Source: an uncultured Clostridiaceae bacterium (lineage in GTDB: Bacteria > Bacillota > Clostridia > TANB77 > CAG-508). From it: a stretch of 56,524 bases of DNA. The position numbers and the translations under genes were made by a program. This document shows, in pieces, positions 54,251-56,524 of this stretch (its first letter is position 1; each line of letters begins with the position of its first letter). Location of the stretch: NCBI GenBank assembly GCA_947642455.1, contig CANRSN010000013.1:1-56524 (forward strand). The letters are read 5' to 3'. Below the pieces are notes generated by a model that searched no databases, was not told the origin of the DNA, and worked only from the letters and a program-made list of their open reading frames with translations.

Positions 54251-54831
54251 TTTCTTTTTTCCCTCTTTATAAATATTTTTGTTGCTGTCACTCCTGCAAT
54301 TGCTGCCATAATAGTTGCCCCCCACACTGGTAATATTATTTGTGTTGGATTCGCAGAGTTTAGCGATGCTCTTATTGCTATTACTGTTGTTGGTATTAGT
54401 TGTAAGGAGGCCGTATTTAATACAATAAACATTGCCATTGAATTAGATACTGTATCTTTCTGAATATTCTCTGCTTGCATTGTCTTCATTGCTTTTAATC
54501 CTAGTGGTGTTGCTGCATTTCCCAAGCCCAGTAAGTTTGCAATAATATTCATCGATATTTCTTCTTTTGCTTTTTCATTATTTTTCATTTCCGGAAATAG
54601 AAAATTTATTATTGGTTTCATCTTTTTAGTTAGTCTTGAAATAATTGAGGTTGATTGCGCTATTTTCATGATTCCATTCCATAAACATATTGTCCCTAAA
54701 AATGTTATTGATAGTTGTACTGCACTTGACGTGGATTCAAATATTGAATTATTTATTTTGTCTACATTCCCATTTATTATTGCATATATATATGCAACTA
54801 TTATAAATATTGGCCAAATTTTATTTAACAT
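54247..54831 (-). CDS. spmA: Spore maturation protein A
   Basis: 194 residues from the ATG behind GAAAGGAAGC (54829-54831). FLGTICLWNGIMKIAQSTSI, NLLGLGNAATPLGLKAMKTM and NTASLQLIPTTVIAIRA are typical of SpmA. The pair is translationally coupled (ATGA). Confidence 0.9.
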   Translation of the reverse strand: MLNKIWPIFIIVAYIYAIINGNVDKINNSIFESTSSAVQLSITFLGTICLWNGIMKIAQSTSIISRLTKKMKPIINFLFPEMKNNEKAKEEISMNIIANLLGLGNAATPLGLKAMKTMQAENIQKDTVSNSMAMFIVLNTASLQLIPTTVIAIRASLNSANPTQIILPVWGATIMAAIAGVTATKIFIKREKRK

Positions 54832-55168
54832 TTTAGCTTCCTTTCTTTTTTGCATATTGTTTTCTTCTCAAATTGAGGTTCTTATACTACATTTTTACTA
54901 TTATATTAAATGAAATGATTTGTTATGAATCTAATTTTACATTATTTGTTACTGTTCACACTTTAAAATATGTATCAATTTATAAACTTTATTTATAACC
55001 TTATTTTCTTTTATATAAATTATTTTCATAAAGTAAAAATATAGCTTTTATGATTTTCATATTTATTTTTTAGCTTTTTGTAAAATTTTATTGCCTTTTT
55101 GCGTTTTTTGTGTTATTATAATTATAGAATTTTTTGTCGAAAAATGACGAATAAAAGGAGGCGTATTT
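54832..55168. other. Intergenic gap between spmA and the AbrB-type gene
   Basis: Very AT-rich. A TATAAT-like element is near 55120 and a TTGTCG/GACGAA inverted repeat lies at about 55135-55151 just before the AGGAGG of the next gene, a possible autoregulatory site. No gene seen. Confidence 0.5.
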
Positions 55169-55426
55169 ATGAAATCTACAGGAATTGTAAGAAAAGTTGA
55201 TGAACTAGGAAGAGTTGTTATTCCAATAGAAATTAGAAACCAGTTTCAAATTGCTGAAAAGGACCCTATAGAGATATATGTAGATGGTTCCTCTATTGTT
55301 TTAAAAAAATACGAAAAATCTTGTTTATTTTGCGGTAATTCAAAAAAATTAGTAGAATATAAAGGTAAATTAATCTGTAATAAATGTTTAAAACAAATAA
55401 ATGATATAAATGATGCAACAAGATAA
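55169..55426 (+). CDS. Host SpoVT/AbrB-like regulator with zinc ribbon
   Basis: An 85-residue protein: AbrB hairpin KSTGIVRKVDELGRVVIPIE then PIEIYVDGSSIVLKKYEKSC, and a zinc ribbon (CLFCG...CNKC). It resembles SpoVT-type regulators of clostridia. The prophage encodes a similar protein (38957). Confidence 0.85.
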   Translation: MKSTGIVRKVDELGRVVIPIEIRNQFQIAEKDPIEIYVDGSSIVLKKYEKSCLFCGNSKKLVEYKGKLICNKCLKQINDINDATR

Positions 55427-55432
55427 TAATAA

Positions 55433-55456
55433 CCCCCCAGCTCAGTTGGGGGGTTT
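55433..55456 (+). terminator. Terminator after the AbrB-like gene
   Basis: CCCCCCA, short loop and TGGGGGG followed by TTTT; by far the most GC-rich hairpin in the window. Confidence 0.93.
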
Positions 55457-55481
55457 TATTATAAAACCTTTATGTCTATTA

Positions 55482-56225
55482 CTACACATCCTTTTTGTTA
55501 TATATTTTTAATATTTCTTTTGTATATGAACCATCTTTATTATATATGTACAATGGTTTTTCTATTTTTAAAAACCTCTTTGCATTTTTTACCGCTTTTA
55601 TTAAAATTAATTTTGGTTCTTTCCCTATACTAGAATGTACAAATTGTATATTCTTAGGCTCTAATTTGTTTTTTCTTAATTCATATAATATATCCACTAA
55701 CCTTTCTGGCCTATGAACCATATACAAACTTCCTTTATCTTTTAACATATCAAAACTTACTTTTATGAAGTCTACTAAACTTGCTGATATTTCATGTCTT
55801 GAAATTAACTTTTTTTTATTTTCGTTTATTATTCCTGAATTTAATTCTTTATATGGTGGATTTGTAACAATGGCATCAAACTTATTTTTTTCAAAAATAT
55901 TTGCAAGATTTTTTATATTCTCATTTATGATTTCCACTTTTTGTTCTAAATTGTTCATAACTACACTTCTTTTTGCCATTTCTGCAACTTCTGATTGTAC
56001 TTCTATTCCATATATTTTTTTTAATTTTGTTTTTTCTGATAACAATATACTTAATATTCCTGTACCTGTTCCTAAGTCTAATACTTCTGAATTAGCTTTT
56101 ATCTCTTTTGCAAAGTTTGAAAGCAGTATACTGTCAATTCCAAAACAAAAGCCATTTTCATCTTGAATAATTTTTAGTCCTTTATATTCTAACTCGTCTA
56201 TTCTCTCATTAGCTTTTATTTCCAT
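55482..56225 (-). CDS. TrmN6-like tRNA(Val) A37 N6-methyltransferase
   Basis: A 247-residue SAM-dependent methyltransferase: VLDLGTGTGILSILLSEKT (motif I) and DAIVTNPPYKELNSGIIN (NPPY motif for adenine N6), start NERIDELEYKGLKIIQD. It modifies A37 of tRNA in the YfiC/TrmN6 family. ATG at 56223-56225. Confidence 0.85.
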   Translation of the reverse strand: MEIKANERIDELEYKGLKIIQDENGFCFGIDSILLSNFAKEIKANSEVLDLGTGTGILSILLSEKTKLKKIYGIEVQSEVAEMAKRSVVMNNLEQKVEIINENIKNLANIFEKNKFDAIVTNPPYKELNSGIINENKKKLISRHEISASLVDFIKVSFDMLKDKGSLYMVHRPERLVDILYELRKNKLEPKNIQFVHSSIGKEPKLILIKAVKNAKRFLKIEKPLYIYNKDGSYTKEILKIYNKKDV

Positions 56226-56294
56226 TTTTACTTCATTCCTTCCTCAACGCCATGCATTTTATTGAAAAAATTTACATACTATATTCCTGCTTAC

Positions 56295-56317
56295 AGAGCC
56301 CCTACGGGCTCTTCTTT
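56295..56317. terminator. GC-rich hairpin
   Basis: AGAGCCC and GGGCTCT pair and are followed by TTCTTT on the plus strand. It lies between the stop of the edge gene and the methyltransferase gene. Confidence 0.7.
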
Positions 56318-56329
56318 CAGCGTTCAGCG

Positions 56330-56524
56330 TTACATATAAAGTGCACCCCTAACTCCATTGATGGAATTGCTATCAGTCGGATTGACGTGGCTACGGTTGG
56401 AAACAGGATAGTCGGAACCCGAATAGCTACCGACGATTAACACGAATGCTGGTAGTGTCGGCTTCCATGGTCCTATCCCATACATTCCCAGCCATATCAT
56501 ATATATTATTTACTTTATAATCTT
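56330..56524 (-). CDS. FGE/SUMF1-like protein, C-terminal part with CGG +1 shift (cut by window edge)
   Basis: The visible frame reads NNIYDMAGNVWDRTMEADTT and SIRVNR, typical of the formylglycine-generating-enzyme fold (NIYDMAGNVWEWT). Then CGT CGG TAG occurs (CGG at 56430-56432), so frame 0 stops. With the C skipped it continues GSYSGSDYPVSNRSHVNP and GVRGALYM to a TAA at 56330-56332, a plausible FGE C-terminus (usually R-GGSY...GFR-AL). The gene has more GC-rich codons than its surroundings. It lies outside the prophage, so the CGG effect may be host-wide. Confidence 0.75.

Noticed and set aside
55433..55456. A riboswitch or attenuator
   Set aside because: The hairpin is a plain GC-rich stem with T-run downstream of a gene stop, an ordinary terminator.

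Overview
The window comes from a very AT-rich, spore-forming, low-GC Gram-positive bacterium. SpoIIR, SpmA/SpmB and a SpoVT/AbrB-type regulator point to an uncultured gut-type member of the Clostridia. About four fifths of it (1 to ~44.2 kb) is a siphovirus-type prophage and the remainder is host chromosome. The prophage lies against the 3' end of a tRNA-Arg(CCT) gene (44315-44391) next to a tyrosine integrase. Its other end lies beyond the left edge.

Prophage layout, read on the minus strand from right to left. The lysogeny switch is at 41.6-44.2 kb: excisionase-like HTH, Cro-like and CI-like repressors, ImmA-like protein and integrase. A cluster of tiny ribbon-helix-helix (RHH) repressors is at 40.3-41.6 kb. 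The early and replication region is at 26-40 kb: AbrB-type regulator, Gp157, Rad52-type annealase, NinB-like protein, replication initiator, YopX, DNA methylase, RusA, a hexapeptide-repeat protein, a macro domain and an antirepressor. A Ro60/TROVE-like gene with an adjacent tRNA-like RNA sits at 24.6-26.3 kb, followed by an ArpU/RinA-type late regulator and a Panacea-type toxin-antitoxin pair. Packaging and head genes run 11-22 kb, tail genes 1-11 kb, and the lysis genes with an Acb2-type anti-CBASS sponge are at the far left.

The most striking observation is translational. I found thirteen in-frame CGG codons in coding frames in the window. In twelve, reading CGG as Arg leads within a few codons to a stop or out of the family sequence. 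Skipping the C, so that the next codon is GGN (Gly), restores a complete, recognisable protein. The twelve sites lie in eleven genes: two tail fibres, Tal, Dit, a 226-aa tail-region protein, a zinc-ribbon membrane protein, the gp10-like protein (twice), a homing endonuclease, the MuF head protein, a small gene before the terminase, and one host gene (FGE/SUMF1-like) at the right edge. The thirteenth is ambiguous. Other Arg codons (CGT, CGA, CGC, AGA, AGG) are used normally. The insertions always have the same phase relative to the reading frame, which argues against sequencing error. CGG therefore appears to act as a general +1 shift (C-skip) signal. Its distribution in the phage is uneven: late and accessory genes only, with all four consecutive tail-tip genes carrying one each. 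A separate, classical -1 site (A AAA AAG) is present in the tail-assembly chaperone gene.

The host part (44.4-56.5 kb) carries a TtcA/TilS-like PP-loop protein, a phosphosugar mutase, a UTP-sugar pyrophosphorylase, SpoIIR, MurA, a WalJ/YycJ-type metallo-beta-lactamase-fold protein, RlmH, SpmB and SpmA, an AbrB/SpoVT-like regulator, a TrmN6-like methyltransferase and the end of an FGE/SUMF1-like protein. All calls come from reading the sequence and remembered family features. No database search was possible.
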